From contig NZ_JAOEGB010000010.1 in NCBI RefSeq assembly GCF_025420585.1, forward strand, positions 186,001-250,000: DNA of 64,000 nucleotides. The letters are read 5' to 3'. Shown piece after piece: positions 25,949 through 36,910 of this stretch. A program made the position numbers and the translations under genes. The notes beneath the pieces are model-generated. The model was not told the DNA's origin, made no database searches, and was given only the letters and a program-made list of their open reading frames with translations. This DNA comes from Planotetraspora sp. A-T 1434. GTDB lineage: Bacteria > Actinomycetota > Actinomycetes > Streptosporangiales > Streptosporangiaceae. Positions within the stretch are counted from its first letter, which is position 1. Every line of letters starts with the position of its first letter.

Positions 25949-26919
25949 AAGTGGCAGACCTGGTGCTGGCCGTCGACATCGGCGGGACGAAGTTCGCGGC
26001 GGGCCTCGTGGGGCCGGACGGGGAGCTGGTGTCCTCGGCACGGGCCGCCACCCCTCCCGACGGTGACGCCGAGAGCCTGTGGGAGGCGCTCGACGCCCTG
26101 CTCGACGGCCTCGGCGCCCCCGAGGACGTGACCGGCGTGGGGATCGGCTGCGGCGGCCCCATGACCTGGCCGTCCGGCGAGGTGTCACCGCTCAACATCA
26201 CCGGCTGGCGGGATTTCCCGCTCCGGGAGCGGATCGCCGCCCGGTTTCCCGGCCTGCCGGTCCGCATTCACAACGACGCCATCTGCCTCGCCATCGCCGA
26301 GCACTGGCTCGGGGCCGGCCGTGGGAGCGACAACATGCTCGGCATGGTCGTCTCCACCGGCGTCGGAGGCGGGCTCATACTCGGCGGCCGCCTCATCGAC
26401 GGCGGAACCGGCAACGCCGGCCACATCGGGCACGTCGTCGTCGATCCCGAAGGGACGCCCTGCCGCTGTGGCAGCCGCGGCTGCCTGGAGGCGATCGCCC
26501 GCGGCCCCGGCCTCGCCGAGTGGGCCCTCGAGCAGGGCTGGACCCCGGGGGCCCGCGCCGACGACGGCGAGGGCCTCTACCAGGAGGCCGTCACCGCCAC
26601 CGCACGCAGGCTGGCCGGCGACGCCGCGGCCGGAGACCCGATCGCGCTGGCCGCCATGACCCGCGCCGGACGCGCCCTCGGCCTCGCCATCGCCTCCGCC
26701 ACCAACCTGTGCGACCTCGACGTGGTGACCGTCGGCGGCGGGCTCTCCCAGGCCGGGCCGCTGCTCTTCGACCCCCTCGAAAAGGCGCTACGCGAGCACA
26801 CGCGCATGGACTTCGCCGGGCGCGTCCGCGTCGTCCCCGCCTCGCTCGGCCAGGACGCCGGACTCATCGGCGCCGCCGCCCTCGTCCTCGCCGCAGACAG
26901 GTACTGGTCTGCGCGTTAG
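25945..26919 (+). CDS. ROK-family sugar kinase (glucokinase-like)
   Basis: 324 aa. GTG 25945 overlaps the FIST stop by 4 bp. The ATP phosphate-1 motif is AVDIGGTKFAAGLV (8-21). VGIGCGGPM and IHNDAICLAIAEHW carry substrate residues including the catalytic Asp. The ROK zinc motif is CRCGSRGCLE after GHIGHVVVD. It lacks an N-terminal HTH, so it is a kinase rather than a repressor. It probably phosphorylates glucose or a related hexose. The link with FIST is unusual and unexplained. A GC-rich hairpin follows. Confidence 0.88.
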   Translation: MKVADLVLAVDIGGTKFAAGLVGPDGELVSSARAATPPDGDAESLWEALDALLDGLGAPEDVTGVGIGCGGPMTWPSGEVSPLNITGWRDFPLRERIAARFPGLPVRIHNDAICLAIAEHWLGAGRGSDNMLGMVVSTGVGGGLILGGRLIDGGTGNAGHIGHVVVDPEGTPCRCGSRGCLEAIARGPGLAEWALEQGWTPGARADDGEGLYQEAVTATARRLAGDAAAGDPIALAAMTRAGRALGLAIASATNLCDLDVVTVGGGLSQAGPLLFDPLEKALREHTRMDFAGRVRVVPASLGQDAGLIGAAALVLAADRYWSAR

Positions 26920-26923
26920 TTTT

Positions 26924-26942
26924 GCCGCGCCTTCGGCGCGGC
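26924..26942 (+). terminator. hairpin after the FIST-ROK operon
   Basis: GCCGCGCC-TTC-GGCGCGGC forms a perfect 8-bp stem 5 bp after the ROK stop. The T-run (TTTT) precedes rather than follows it, so it may work as an I-shaped actinobacterial terminator. Confidence 0.6.
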
Positions 26943-27009
26943 GGGCTCGGGGGAGCGGCCGCTGCGGGCCTTGCGTTCATGGTGCCGGTGGTCCTGGGAA
27001 GATGGCCTC

Positions 27010-28224
27010 ATGGCAGTCCCACAGGTGACGTACGACGATGTCGTCGCCGCACGCGAGCTCCTCAAGGGCGTGGCCGCCCAGACTCCGGTCGTGCACTCCC
27101 GCGTGCTGTCGGAGACGGTCGGGGGCGCGGTCCACCTCAAGTGCGAGAACCTCCAGCGGTCCGGGTCGTTCAAGGTCCGCGGGGCGTACGTGCGCATCGC
27201 CCGGCTGACCGACGAGGAACGGGCGCGGGGCGTGGTCGCCGCCAGCGCCGGCAACCACGCGCAGGGCGTGGCGCTCAGCTCTGGGCTGCTCGGCGCCAAG
27301 TCGACCGTCTACATGCCGGAGGGCGCGCCCCTGCCGAAGGTCGAGGCGACCCGGGCGTACGGCGCGGACGTCGTCTTCGCCGGACACACGGTTGACGTGG
27401 CGCTCCAGGCGGCCCGGGAGCACGCCGACAGGACCGGCGCGGTCTTCATCCACCCGTTCGATCACCCTGACGTCGTCGCCGGCCAGGCCACGATCGGGCT
27501 GGAGATCCTGGAGCAGCTTCCCGACGCGGCCACGATCGTGCTGCCGATCGGCGGCGGCGGGCTGGCCGCCGGGGTCGCGCTCGCGGTGAAGTCACTGCGG
27601 CCGGGGATCAGGGTCGTCGGCGTCCAGGCCGAGCGCGCCGCCGCCTACCCCGAGTCGCTCGCGGCCGGGCATCCGATCATGGTGGAGCCCTCGTCCACGA
27701 TGGCCGACGGGATCGCGGTCGGCAGGCCGGGCGAGCTGCCGTTCGAGCTGATCCACTACCTGGTGGACAGCGTGGTCACCGTCTCGGAGGAGTCGCTGTC
27801 GCGGGCGCTGCTGCTCTGCCTGGAGCGCTCGAAGCTCGTCGTCGAGCCGGCGGGCGTCGCCGGGGTGGCCGCGCTGCTCGACCAGCCGCACGCCTTCGAG
27901 CCGCCCGTGGTGGCGGTGCTCTCCGGCGGCAACATCGACCCGCTGCTGCTCGCCCGGGTCCTCCGGCACGGCCTCGCCGCGGCCGGGCGCTACCTGGCCT
28001 TCCGGATCCGGCTGGCGGACCGGCCCGGCGCGCTCGCGTCACTCCTCGGCAGGCTGGCCGAGCTCGGGGCCAACGTGCTCGACGTGGTCCACGAGCGGGT
28101 CGGCGCCCGCCTGCACCTTGAAGAGGCGGAGGTCCTGCTCCAGCTGGAGACCAGGGGCCCGGCGCACTGTGACGAGGTGCTGAGCGCCCTCAGGCGCGAC
28201 GGGCACAAGCTGATCTTTTCCTGA
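27010..28224 (+). CDS. ilvA: threonine ammonia-lyase with C-terminal ACT domain
   Basis: 404 aa from ATG 27010 (MAVPQVTYDDVVAAR). It deaminates threonine to 2-oxobutyrate, feeding isoleucine synthesis, or serine to pyruvate. PLP Lys55 is in SGSFKVRGAY, SAGNHAQG binds the carboxylate, and PIGGGGLAAG binds the phosphate. A single ACT domain covers about 330-404 (RYLAFRIRLADRPGALASLL). The length and single ACT domain fit the short IlvA/TdcB class found in actinobacteria. No other isoleucine-pathway gene is near. Confidence 0.9.
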   Translation: MAVPQVTYDDVVAARELLKGVAAQTPVVHSRVLSETVGGAVHLKCENLQRSGSFKVRGAYVRIARLTDEERARGVVAASAGNHAQGVALSSGLLGAKSTVYMPEGAPLPKVEATRAYGADVVFAGHTVDVALQAAREHADRTGAVFIHPFDHPDVVAGQATIGLEILEQLPDAATIVLPIGGGGLAAGVALAVKSLRPGIRVVGVQAERAAAYPESLAAGHPIMVEPSSTMADGIAVGRPGELPFELIHYLVDSVVTVSEESLSRALLLCLERSKLVVEPAGVAGVAALLDQPHAFEPPVVAVLSGGNIDPLLLARVLRHGLAAAGRYLAFRIRLADRPGALASLLGRLAELGANVLDVVHERVGARLHLEEAEVLLQLETRGPAHCDEVLSALRRDGHKLIFS

Positions 28225-28244
28225 GCCCGATCCCGAGCACCGCG

Positions 28245-29705
28245 TCAGGTCACCGGCGCGGGACGCCGGGGTTGGTAGAGCCAGGCGTCGAAGAGGCCGT
28301 CGAGCTTCTTCCCGGACATGTGCTCGGCCAGCGCGACGAACTCCTCCGTGGTGGCGTTGCCGTACCGGTGGGCGGCGGTCCACTTCTTCAGCAGCGCGAA
28401 GAACGTCGCGTCGCCGATCTCTTTGCGCAGGGCGTGGAGCGTCATCGCCCCCCGCGTGTAGACCGAGCCGTTGAACAGGTCGGCGCGCTGGGCCCGGCCG
28501 GGTGGGTAGCTCCAGATCGGGTCGAGGTTGTTCGCGTAGTAGGACCGGAAGAGCGCGTCGGCGGTCTGGCCGCCCCTGTGCTCGGACCAGAGCCACTCCG
28601 CGTAGGTCGCGAAGCCCTCGTTCAGCCACAGGTCCTTCCACCGCGTGATGCTCACGGAGTCCCCGAACCACTGGTGGGCCAACTCGTGGGCGATGATCCC
28701 GGTGTCGGGGGTGAAGCCGCCGTAGACGGGCTTCGTCTGGTTCTCCAGGGCGTATCCGGCGGAGTAGTTGTCCACCACGCCGCCCGTCGAGGAGAACGGG
28801 TAGGGCCCGAACACGGTCGTCCAGTAGTCGGTGATCTTCGCGGAGGCCGTGTAGAGGTTGTCCAGCGAGCCGTGGAACGCCGGATCGACGGCCGCGTAGA
28901 CGGGGATCCCCAGGTCGCTGGTGCCGGTGCGGACCTCGAACTTCCCAGTGGTCATCGTGGCCAGGTAGGTCGCCATGGGGTGCTTCTCGCGCCAGGCGAA
29001 CGTCGTCTTGCCGTCGCTCGTCTTCGGCTGGGCGTCCATCTCGCCGTTGGCGATCGCCGTCAGCCCCTCGGGCACTGTGATCTTGAAGTCGTAGGTCGCC
29101 TTGTCCGACGGGTGGTCGTTCGACGGGAACCAGGTCTTGGCCCCGTTGGGCTCGCAGGTGACGAACGACCCGTCCGTGGTCGCGATGAACCCGTAGGTGC
29201 CCAATCCGGCGTAGTTGCGCACGGGGTCGGGCACCCCGGCGTAATCGACCGTCACGTCGAACCGGGTGCCGTTCTTGATCCGCGCGGGGGCGGTGACGGT
29301 CAGTTCGTCCTCGCGCCGGCCGAACTGGGCGGCCGCGCCGTCGACCGTCACCCGGCTCACCGTGAGCCCGTGCAGGTCAAGGTCGAAGGCGGTCAGGTCC
29401 TGTACGGCTCTCGCCCGGATGGCCGCGCTGCCTTCGAGCCGCTTGGACGCCGGGTCGTAGGAGAGTTTCAGGCCGTAGTGGTCGACGTCGTAGCCGCCGT
29501 TGCCATCCTGCGGGAAGTCGGGGTCGCCGACTCCGGGGGCGCCCACCGTGTCCCCGGCAGGTGGGGCCTTGACGCCCCCCGGGACCGTCTCAGCGGCGAC
29601 CGCCCCCTCGGACGCCGTGCAGGCCGTGGCGAGCCCTAGGAAGGGGGCTCCGAGGGACAGTGCGGTGGTCAGGGACAGCGTTGTCGCGAATCGGTGAGCA
29701 GCCAT
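28245..29705 (-). CDS. secreted M1-family zinc metallopeptidase
   Basis: 486 aa with a signal region ending LGLATACTAS; the Cys at 29 could be lipidated, though the box is imperfect. The N-terminal beta-sandwich (75-270) leads to GYALENQTKP, a variant of the M1 GAMEN exopeptidase motif. The zinc site is HELAHQWFGD (340-349) plus Glu363 in NEGFATY. At 486 aa it lacks the large C-terminal helical domain of PepN-type enzymes, as seen in short actinobacterial M1 peptidases. Probably trims extracellular peptides. AAGGTGG precedes the ATG. Confidence 0.9.
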   Translation of the reverse strand: MAAHRFATTLSLTTALSLGAPFLGLATACTASEGAVAAETVPGGVKAPPAGDTVGAPGVGDPDFPQDGNGGYDVDHYGLKLSYDPASKRLEGSAAIRARAVQDLTAFDLDLHGLTVSRVTVDGAAAQFGRREDELTVTAPARIKNGTRFDVTVDYAGVPDPVRNYAGLGTYGFIATTDGSFVTCEPNGAKTWFPSNDHPSDKATYDFKITVPEGLTAIANGEMDAQPKTSDGKTTFAWREKHPMATYLATMTTGKFEVRTGTSDLGIPVYAAVDPAFHGSLDNLYTASAKITDYWTTVFGPYPFSSTGGVVDNYSAGYALENQTKPVYGGFTPDTGIIAHELAHQWFGDSVSITRWKDLWLNEGFATYAEWLWSEHRGGQTADALFRSYYANNLDPIWSYPPGRAQRADLFNGSVYTRGAMTLHALRKEIGDATFFALLKKWTAAHRYGNATTEEFVALAEHMSGKKLDGLFDAWLYQPRRPAPVT

Positions 29706-29740
29706 ATGTCAAGCCACCTTACGTGAGGTGGGTTCCCAGG

Positions 29741-30262
29741 TCAGGCATCCACGACCAGGGTTTTCGCGGCCTTGTCGTGGAGGGCCTGCTTCCTGCGGTC
29801 GAACAGGATCCAGGCGAGATCGATGATCCCGAGGCAGCACAGCCAGGCCAGGAGGATCTCCACGACCTGCCGGACGGCGATCTGTCCCTTCGCGGCGGGC
29901 TCCCCGGTCTCCCTGACGACGCGCATGCCGAACGCCTTCTTACCGAGCGTCTGGCCGTTCCAGAACGACTGGAGCAGCCAGAAGTAGAGGAAGCCGATGA
30001 GGCCGGCGAGGAAGGTGTGGGTGACGTTCACCCGGGCGGCCGTGCCCGTCGCCGTGTCGGAGACGGCTCTCCAGTCGGTCCAGGAGAACGGGGCGGAGAG
30101 CGCGGCCACGATGATTGCGTCCGTCACCCCGGCGAACAGGCGGCGCCACCGCCCGGCGAGCGGCGGGGCCGCCGGACCGAACGGCGGTGGAGTCCACGGC
30201 ACCCGCGGTTCCTCGTACGGACCCTCGTACGGGCCGCCCGGAGGCGGCGGTGGTGCTCCCAT
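29741..30262 (-). CDS. RDD-family membrane protein
   Basis: 173 aa from ATG 30262 (MGAPPPPPGGPYEGP). The first 45 residues are a Pro/Gly-rich cytosolic head, common in actinobacterial RDD proteins. The RDD core begins LAGRWRRLFAGVTDAIIVAAL, with membrane segments near 58-75 and 95-112 and a hairpin near 150. NGQTLGKKAFGMRVV is the conserved loop of the family. RDD proteins have been proposed as transporters; function here is unknown. It lies between hppD and the M1 peptidase gene, all on the minus strand. Confidence 0.85.
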   Translation of the reverse strand: MGAPPPPPGGPYEGPYEEPRVPWTPPPFGPAAPPLAGRWRRLFAGVTDAIIVAALSAPFSWTDWRAVSDTATGTAARVNVTHTFLAGLIGFLYFWLLQSFWNGQTLGKKAFGMRVVRETGEPAAKGQIAVRQVVEILLAWLCCLGIIDLAWILFDRRKQALHDKAAKTLVVDA

Positions 30263-30334
30263 GGCTGGTAGGTCACCACGCCGCCTTCCGGGCAAAGCCG
30301 TGGGCACGCAAAGGCTTCACAGACGGGCAAAGGT

Positions 30335-32002
<1,668 letters not shown>

Positions 32003-32127
32003 GCCGCTGGGAGATAGGTCGTGCCCCGCCCGGCGGTATCGGAATGTGCCGAGCATCGTTATCCATCGTTTACCGTGGTTCCATCCGCCCAGCTCACGGG
32101 TGTAAGCGGACATATCGGGGGGAACGC

Positions 32128-34407
32128 GTGCACAGCGGCGAGGAAGGTCCTGTGGAGCCGGACGAACCGGCCCGCGGGGAGGGGGCGGGGCGACACAGCG
32201 CGTTCACGCCGCTCGCCGGTCCGGTTCCCGCGCGCCCGGCGAAGAAGCCGGGGAAGAAGCGGCGGCGGCTGCTCCGGATCCTTTTGGTCACCTTCGCCGC
32301 CTGTGTTCTCGCTCTCACCGCGATGATCGCCGCCGTGTGGGCGCTGACCCCCATTCCCGACACCGCCCAGCCGCTCGCCACGGCCCAGGGCTCGGTCATC
32401 TATTACCGGGACGGCAGGACCGTGCTCGCCACCGAGGGCGTCAACCGGAAGAACGTGCCGCTCAGCCAGGTGCCGCAGGTCGTCAGGAGCGCCGTCATCG
32501 CCGCCGAGAACCGGACGTTCTATCAGGACAAGGGTGTCTCGCTCTCCGGCACCGCGCGGGCCATGTGGTCCACCCTCACCGGCCACCAGCTCCAGGGCGG
32601 CTCCACGATCACCCAGCAGATGGTCCGCAACTACTACAGCGGCCTCGGCCAGGAACGTTCCATCGGGCGCAAACTCAAAGAGATCATGATCTCGCTGAAG
32701 GTCGACCGTTCGAAGTCGAAGGACTGGGTCCTGGAGCAGTACCTCAACACGATCTACTTCGGACGCGGCGCGTACGGCATCCAGGCCGCCTCCCGGGCCT
32801 ACTTCGCCAAGGACGTGCGCGACCTCACTCCCGCCGAGGGCGCCTACCTCGCCGCGGTGATACAGCAGCCGTCCAGGTTCGCCGACCCCCGGGGCGCGGA
32901 CCTCGACGCGGTGCGCTCCCGCTGGAAGACCGTGGTCGACGGCATGGTGGAGACGGGCGCGCTCAGCCGTGACGAGGCCGAGCGGCAGGCGTTCCCCGAG
33001 CTGGCCACCCAGAAGGCCCCCCTCTCGCTCGGCGGCCAGAACGGCTACATGCTGGCTCAGGTGCGAGCCGAGCTGAACCGGATGGGCTACACCGACGAGG
33101 ACATCAACCACGGCGGGCTGAAGATCACCACGACCTTCGACAAGAAGCTCATGGCGCTGGCAGCGCAGGCCGTGAAGTCGATCCTGCCGGACGACACGCC
33201 CAAGAACGTCAGGACCGGCCTGGCCGCCGTCGACCCGGACACCGGCGAGGTCGTCGCCTTCTACGGCGGACGCTACGAGACCAACCAGTACGACAACGCC
33301 TTCTCGGCCAAGGTCCAGGCCGGCTCGACCTTCAAGCCGTACACGCTGGCCGCCGCCCTGGAGGCCGGCTACGGGCTCGGCACCAGGGTCAACGGCAACT
33401 CGCCGATGCGGGTCGCCTCGGCCGAGATCCCCAACTCCGACGGCAGGTCGTACGGCTCGGCCATCACGCTGGTCGACGCGACCCGCCACTCGGTCAACAC
33501 GGCCTTCGTCGACCTCGGGCAGATCGTCGGCCTCAAGAAGGTCGCGGCGGCGGCGGAGGCCGCGGGCATCCCCGCGGGGCAGCTCGCGCCGCACGAGTCC
33601 GCCCCGACGTTCCCGCTGGGCGTGGCCTCGGTGAGCGCCGTCCAGCAGGCGTCCGGGTTCGGCACGTTCGCCGCTCAGGGCGTCCACCACGCCGCCCACG
33701 TGATCCGGTCGGTGACCGACGCCAAGGGGCAGAAGAAGAAGGTCACCACGCCCGGCACGCGGGCGTTCAGCGAGGACACCGCCGCCGACACGACGTACGC
33801 CCTGGAACAGGTCGTGCAGGGCGGCACCGGCACGGCGGCCCGCCTCTACGACCGGCCGGTGGCCGGCAAGACGGGCACCACCGACGAGTCGGCCGCCGTC
33901 TGGTTCAGCGGCTACGTCCCGCAGCTCTCGGTCGCGGTCAACATGTTCCGCGACGACAACAAGCCGGTGACCGTGCCCGGCTACGGGGAGCTGTACGGCG
34001 GAACGCTGCCCGCCGAGATCTGGAAAGAGTTCATGAGCGAGGCGATGGACGGCAAGCCGGTCAAGGACTTCCCGGACCCCGTGTCCTGGGACCCCTATTA
34101 CTACTGGGACGGGTACGGCAACAGCCGGTCCGCCCTGCCCGGCACAGGCACCGCGTCGCCGTCCCCGGGAGACACCTGGGCGCCGGAGCAGGACCCCTCA
34201 GAAGGCGGCACGGGGGACGGCCAGCCGGGCGATCCCGGCGTGGGCGTCCCCGGAGGCCCCGGTGACCAGCCCGGCGGCGGCGACCACGGCGACGGAGGCG
34301 GTGATCCCGGCGGCGGCCCCGGAGGGGACGGTCCGGGAGGCGGCGGTCCCGGCGACGGCGACGGCGGCGCGCCCCCAGACGACGGCTTCGGCGATCCGGG
34401 CTTCTAG
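32128..34407 (+). CDS. class A penicillin-binding protein
   Basis: 759 aa from GTG 32128 after GGGGGGA; an alternative GTG at 32152 also has a ribosome site. A basic cytosolic tail leads to one membrane helix (48-72). The GT51 domain follows with Glu127 in ENRTF (a variant of EDRxF) and GGSTITQQMVRN. The transpeptidase has STFK (400-403), SVN (455-457) and KTGT (581-584). It polymerises and cross-links peptidoglycan. The last 100 residues are a Gly/Pro/Asp-rich tail with no domain, probably extending into the wall. Repeat array D lies downstream. Confidence 0.93.
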   Translation: MHSGEEGPVEPDEPARGEGAGRHSAFTPLAGPVPARPAKKPGKKRRRLLRILLVTFAACVLALTAMIAAVWALTPIPDTAQPLATAQGSVIYYRDGRTVLATEGVNRKNVPLSQVPQVVRSAVIAAENRTFYQDKGVSLSGTARAMWSTLTGHQLQGGSTITQQMVRNYYSGLGQERSIGRKLKEIMISLKVDRSKSKDWVLEQYLNTIYFGRGAYGIQAASRAYFAKDVRDLTPAEGAYLAAVIQQPSRFADPRGADLDAVRSRWKTVVDGMVETGALSRDEAERQAFPELATQKAPLSLGGQNGYMLAQVRAELNRMGYTDEDINHGGLKITTTFDKKLMALAAQAVKSILPDDTPKNVRTGLAAVDPDTGEVVAFYGGRYETNQYDNAFSAKVQAGSTFKPYTLAAALEAGYGLGTRVNGNSPMRVASAEIPNSDGRSYGSAITLVDATRHSVNTAFVDLGQIVGLKKVAAAAEAAGIPAGQLAPHESAPTFPLGVASVSAVQQASGFGTFAAQGVHHAAHVIRSVTDAKGQKKKVTTPGTRAFSEDTAADTTYALEQVVQGGTGTAARLYDRPVAGKTGTTDESAAVWFSGYVPQLSVAVNMFRDDNKPVTVPGYGELYGGTLPAEIWKEFMSEAMDGKPVKDFPDPVSWDPYYYWDGYGNSRSALPGTGTASPSPGDTWAPEQDPSEGGTGDGQPGDPGVGVPGGPGDQPGGGDHGDGGGDPGGGPGGDGPGGGGPGDGDGGAPPDDGFGDPGF

Positions 34408-34444
34408 AGATCTTTTTAAGAGAGCCGGTCACGTAACCGTCGCC

Positions 34445-34769
34445 GTGATCATGCAGGGTTTCCCGGGAAGCTCGGCGACAAGGGGCTCCACGGGGTTCCC
34501 CGGTTCGTGATCATGCATAGATTCCGCCGTACGCGGTCTGACCAGGGCCGACACTGTTCGTGATCATGCATAGATTCCGCCGTACGCGGTCTGACCAGGG
34601 CCGACACTGTTCGTGATCATGCAGTATCCGTCCGCCGGGCGCACCCTCGTCATGCATGGTCACGCTGCACAAAGCGCCAGGTGGGACGGCGCGTGCGGGA
34701 ACATGTGCATGATCACAACTGAGGTCGGCGCTGGTCGTGCGGCATGCCCGGGAATCTCTGCATGATCAC
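34445..34769. repeat. 53-bp periodic inverted array D
   Basis: Seven copies. Forward GTGATCATGCA heads start at 34445, 34507, 34560 and 34613 (62, 53 and 53 bp apart). Reverse heads end at 34663 (one mismatch), 34716 and 34769 (53 and 53). Three nested pairs all centre exactly on 34638. Forward units 34507 and 34560 are identical over the whole 53 bp. The array fills the gap between the convergent PBP and DUF255 genes. Confidence 0.93.
34503..34623. repeat. exact 53-bp tandem duplication within array D
   Basis: A 53-bp unit starting GTTCGTGATCATGCA and containing ATTCCGCCGTACGCGG is present twice without a mismatch (34503-34555 and 34556-34608), then a third time for 15 bases. This shows that arrays can grow by tandem duplication of one 53-bp unit, and that the duplication is recent. 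Confidence 0.95.
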
Positions 34770-34785
34770 GCCGGGAGTGGGGGGG

Positions 34786-36834
34786 TTAGCGGGCCAGTTC
34801 GGCGCGGAGCTCGGCGGGGGTGGTCACCGGGGCCCGGCAGGTGAAGCGGCGGCACACGTACGCCGCCGGTTCGCCGCCGACCATGCCGCGCCCCTCAAGC
34901 AGCGGGACGTCCTCCGCCCCGATCACGCCCGCCTCCGGTGTTCCGGGGCCGAGGGCGATGACCAGGCCCGGGGCGTTGGACATGAGGGCGGCGCGGTGCA
35001 GCGTCCTGGTCCGGGGGTCGTCGGCGGGGCCGATGACGGCCACCTCGGCGGGGCCCCCAAGCGCTGCTTCCGCCACCGCCAGCCCCCAGCCGGCGAACCT
35101 GGCGTACTTGCCGGCCAGCACGGACACCGCTCCGAGCGCCGCCTCGGCGGCCTCCCGGTGCCGGGCCGATCCGGTGAGCGCCGCGTAGGACAGCAGCGCG
35201 CCCGCCGCCGCGAACTGCCCCGACGGCGTGGCGTTGTCGGTCGGGTCCTGGGGCCGCTGGAACAGCCGCTCACCATCGTCGGCCGAGTCGAAGAACCCCC
35301 CGGACCCGTCCGGGAACCGGATGAGCACGGTCTCCAGGAGATCGCCGGCCAGATGGAACCACCGGGTCTCGCCGGTCACGCCATAGAGCGCGATAAAGCC
35401 CTCGGCCACGTTCGCATAGTCCTCCAGGACTCCGGGGTTGGCCCCCGCTCGCCCGTCCCGGGAGGTCCGCAGCAGCCGCGCCGGCCCCCGTCCGTCCTCA
35501 CGGCGGCCGTCGTGGCCCTCCATGTGGTCGTGGCCCTCCATGTGAAGGTCGGCGAGCAGGGCGGCCGCCGTTCGGGCGGCGTCTACCAGGTCGGGCCGTT
35601 CGAACAGGGCTCCGGCCTCGGCGAGCGCCGCGATGACGAGCCCGTTCCACGCCGCGACCACCTTGTCGTCCCGCCCGGGCCGTGGCCTCTTCTCGCGGGC
35701 GGCGCGCAGTGCCGTACGGACCCGGTCGAACCGGGCCTGGTCGTCGGGGTCGGCGAGGAGTTGGAGGACGGAGGTCCCGTGCTCGAACGTGCCGGTGACC
35801 TCGAACAGCGAGGCCGCCCAGGCGCCGTCGTCGGCTCCCAGCACGTCGTGGAGCTGCTCGGGCGTCCAGACGTAGAACAGGCCCTCTCCGTGGGAGCCGT
35901 CCGGCCCCTCGCTGTCGGCGTCGAGCGCGGAGGCGAAGCCGCCCTCGGGAGTGGTCATTTCGCGGAGCAGCCAGTCGGCGGTCTCCAGGGCCACGCGCCT
36001 GGCCGGCACGGACCCGGTGGACCGCCACCAATGGGCGTAGACCCGCAGCAGCAGGGCGTTGTCGTACAGCATCTTCTCGAAATGGGGGACCACCCAGTCC
36101 GCGTCCACCGAGTAGCGGGCGAAGCCCCCGCCGAGCTGGTCGTACATGCCGCCCCTGGCCATGGCCTCCAGTGTCGCGCCGGCCATGGCGAGGGCGTCGC
36201 TCGTGCCGTGCCGGAGAAGGAACTCCAGGACCATCGACGGCGGAAACTTGGGCGCGCCGCCGAAGCCGCCGCGTTGTGGATCGAAGCTCCCCGCGAGATT
36301 CCGTACGGCCTGCTGCAGCGTCTCGGTGGTCGGCAGCGGGCCCGACGGCAGGGCGGCCCGCTCGTTGAGCGCCTGGACGACGGCCGATCCCTGGGCGACG
36401 ACGGCCTCCCGATCGTTCCGCCAGGCCTCGGAGACCCCGTGGAGGAGCCGCTGGAACTGGGCGCGCGGGAAGTAGGTCCCCGTGTAGAACGGGTGGCCGC
36501 CGGGCGTGGCGAAGACCGTCATCGGCCAGCCGCCGTGCCCGGTCATCGCCTGGGTGGCGGCCATGTAGACCGCATCGACGTCGGGCCGCTCCTCCCGGTC
36601 GACCTTGACGTTGACGAACAGCTCGTTCATGAGCCGCGCGGTCGCCGTGTCCTCGAACGACTCATGCGCCATGACGTGGCACCAGTGGCAGGCGGAGTAG
36701 CCGACGCTGATCAGCAGGGGCACGTCCCGGTTGCTCGCCTCTCGCATCGCCTCCTCTCCCCATGGCCACCAATCCACCGGATTGTCAGCATGTTGGAGGA
36801 GGTAGGGAGAGGTCTCACCACCCAGCCGATTCAT
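34786..36834 (-). CDS. DUF255 / thioredoxin-fold protein (YyaL/SSP411 family)
   Basis: 682 aa. The N-terminal DUF255 thioredoxin-like domain has [20 protein letters not shown] and an active-site-like CHWC (Cys49 and Cys52), followed by MAHESFED and [11 protein letters not shown]. The rest is an (alpha/alpha)6-barrel-like region similar to the YyaL/spermatogenesis-associated protein 20 family. Biochemical role unknown; a redox or carbohydrate-related function has been suggested from the fold. Near residue 435 an 18-bp tandem duplication gives a doubled HMEGHD. Upstream of, and convergent with, array D. Confidence 0.87.
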   Translation of the reverse strand: MNRLGGETSPYLLQHADNPVDWWPWGEEAMREASNRDVPLLISVGYSACHWCHVMAHESFEDTATARLMNELFVNVKVDREERPDVDAVYMAATQAMTGHGGWPMTVFATPGGHPFYTGTYFPRAQFQRLLHGVSEAWRNDREAVVAQGSAVVQALNERAALPSGPLPTTETLQQAVRNLAGSFDPQRGGFGGAPKFPPSMVLEFLLRHGTSDALAMAGATLEAMARGGMYDQLGGGFARYSVDADWVVPHFEKMLYDNALLLRVYAHWWRSTGSVPARRVALETADWLLREMTTPEGGFASALDADSEGPDGSHGEGLFYVWTPEQLHDVLGADDGAWAASLFEVTGTFEHGTSVLQLLADPDDQARFDRVRTALRAAREKRPRPGRDDKVVAAWNGLVIAALAEAGALFERPDLVDAARTAAALLADLHMEGHDHMEGHDGRREDGRGPARLLRTSRDGRAGANPGVLEDYANVAEGFIALYGVTGETRWFHLAGDLLETVLIRFPDGSGGFFDSADDGERLFQRPQDPTDNATPSGQFAAAGALLSYAALTGSARHREAAEAALGAVSVLAGKYARFAGWGLAVAEAALGGPAEVAVIGPADDPRTRTLHRAALMSNAPGLVIALGPGTPEAGVIGAEDVPLLEGRGMVGGEPAAYVCRRFTCRAPVTTPAELRAELAR

Positions 36835-36910
36835 ACGATCAGCCTCTCACACCGTCAGAAGAGGACGATGCGGGTAAGGCACGCCGTCTCGCGGGGGTCG
36901 TGCGCGGGGT

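Noticed and set aside
34503-34623. Tandem repeat suggested an insertion-sequence end or target duplication.
   Set aside because: No transposase nearby, and the unit is the 53-bp array unit itself.
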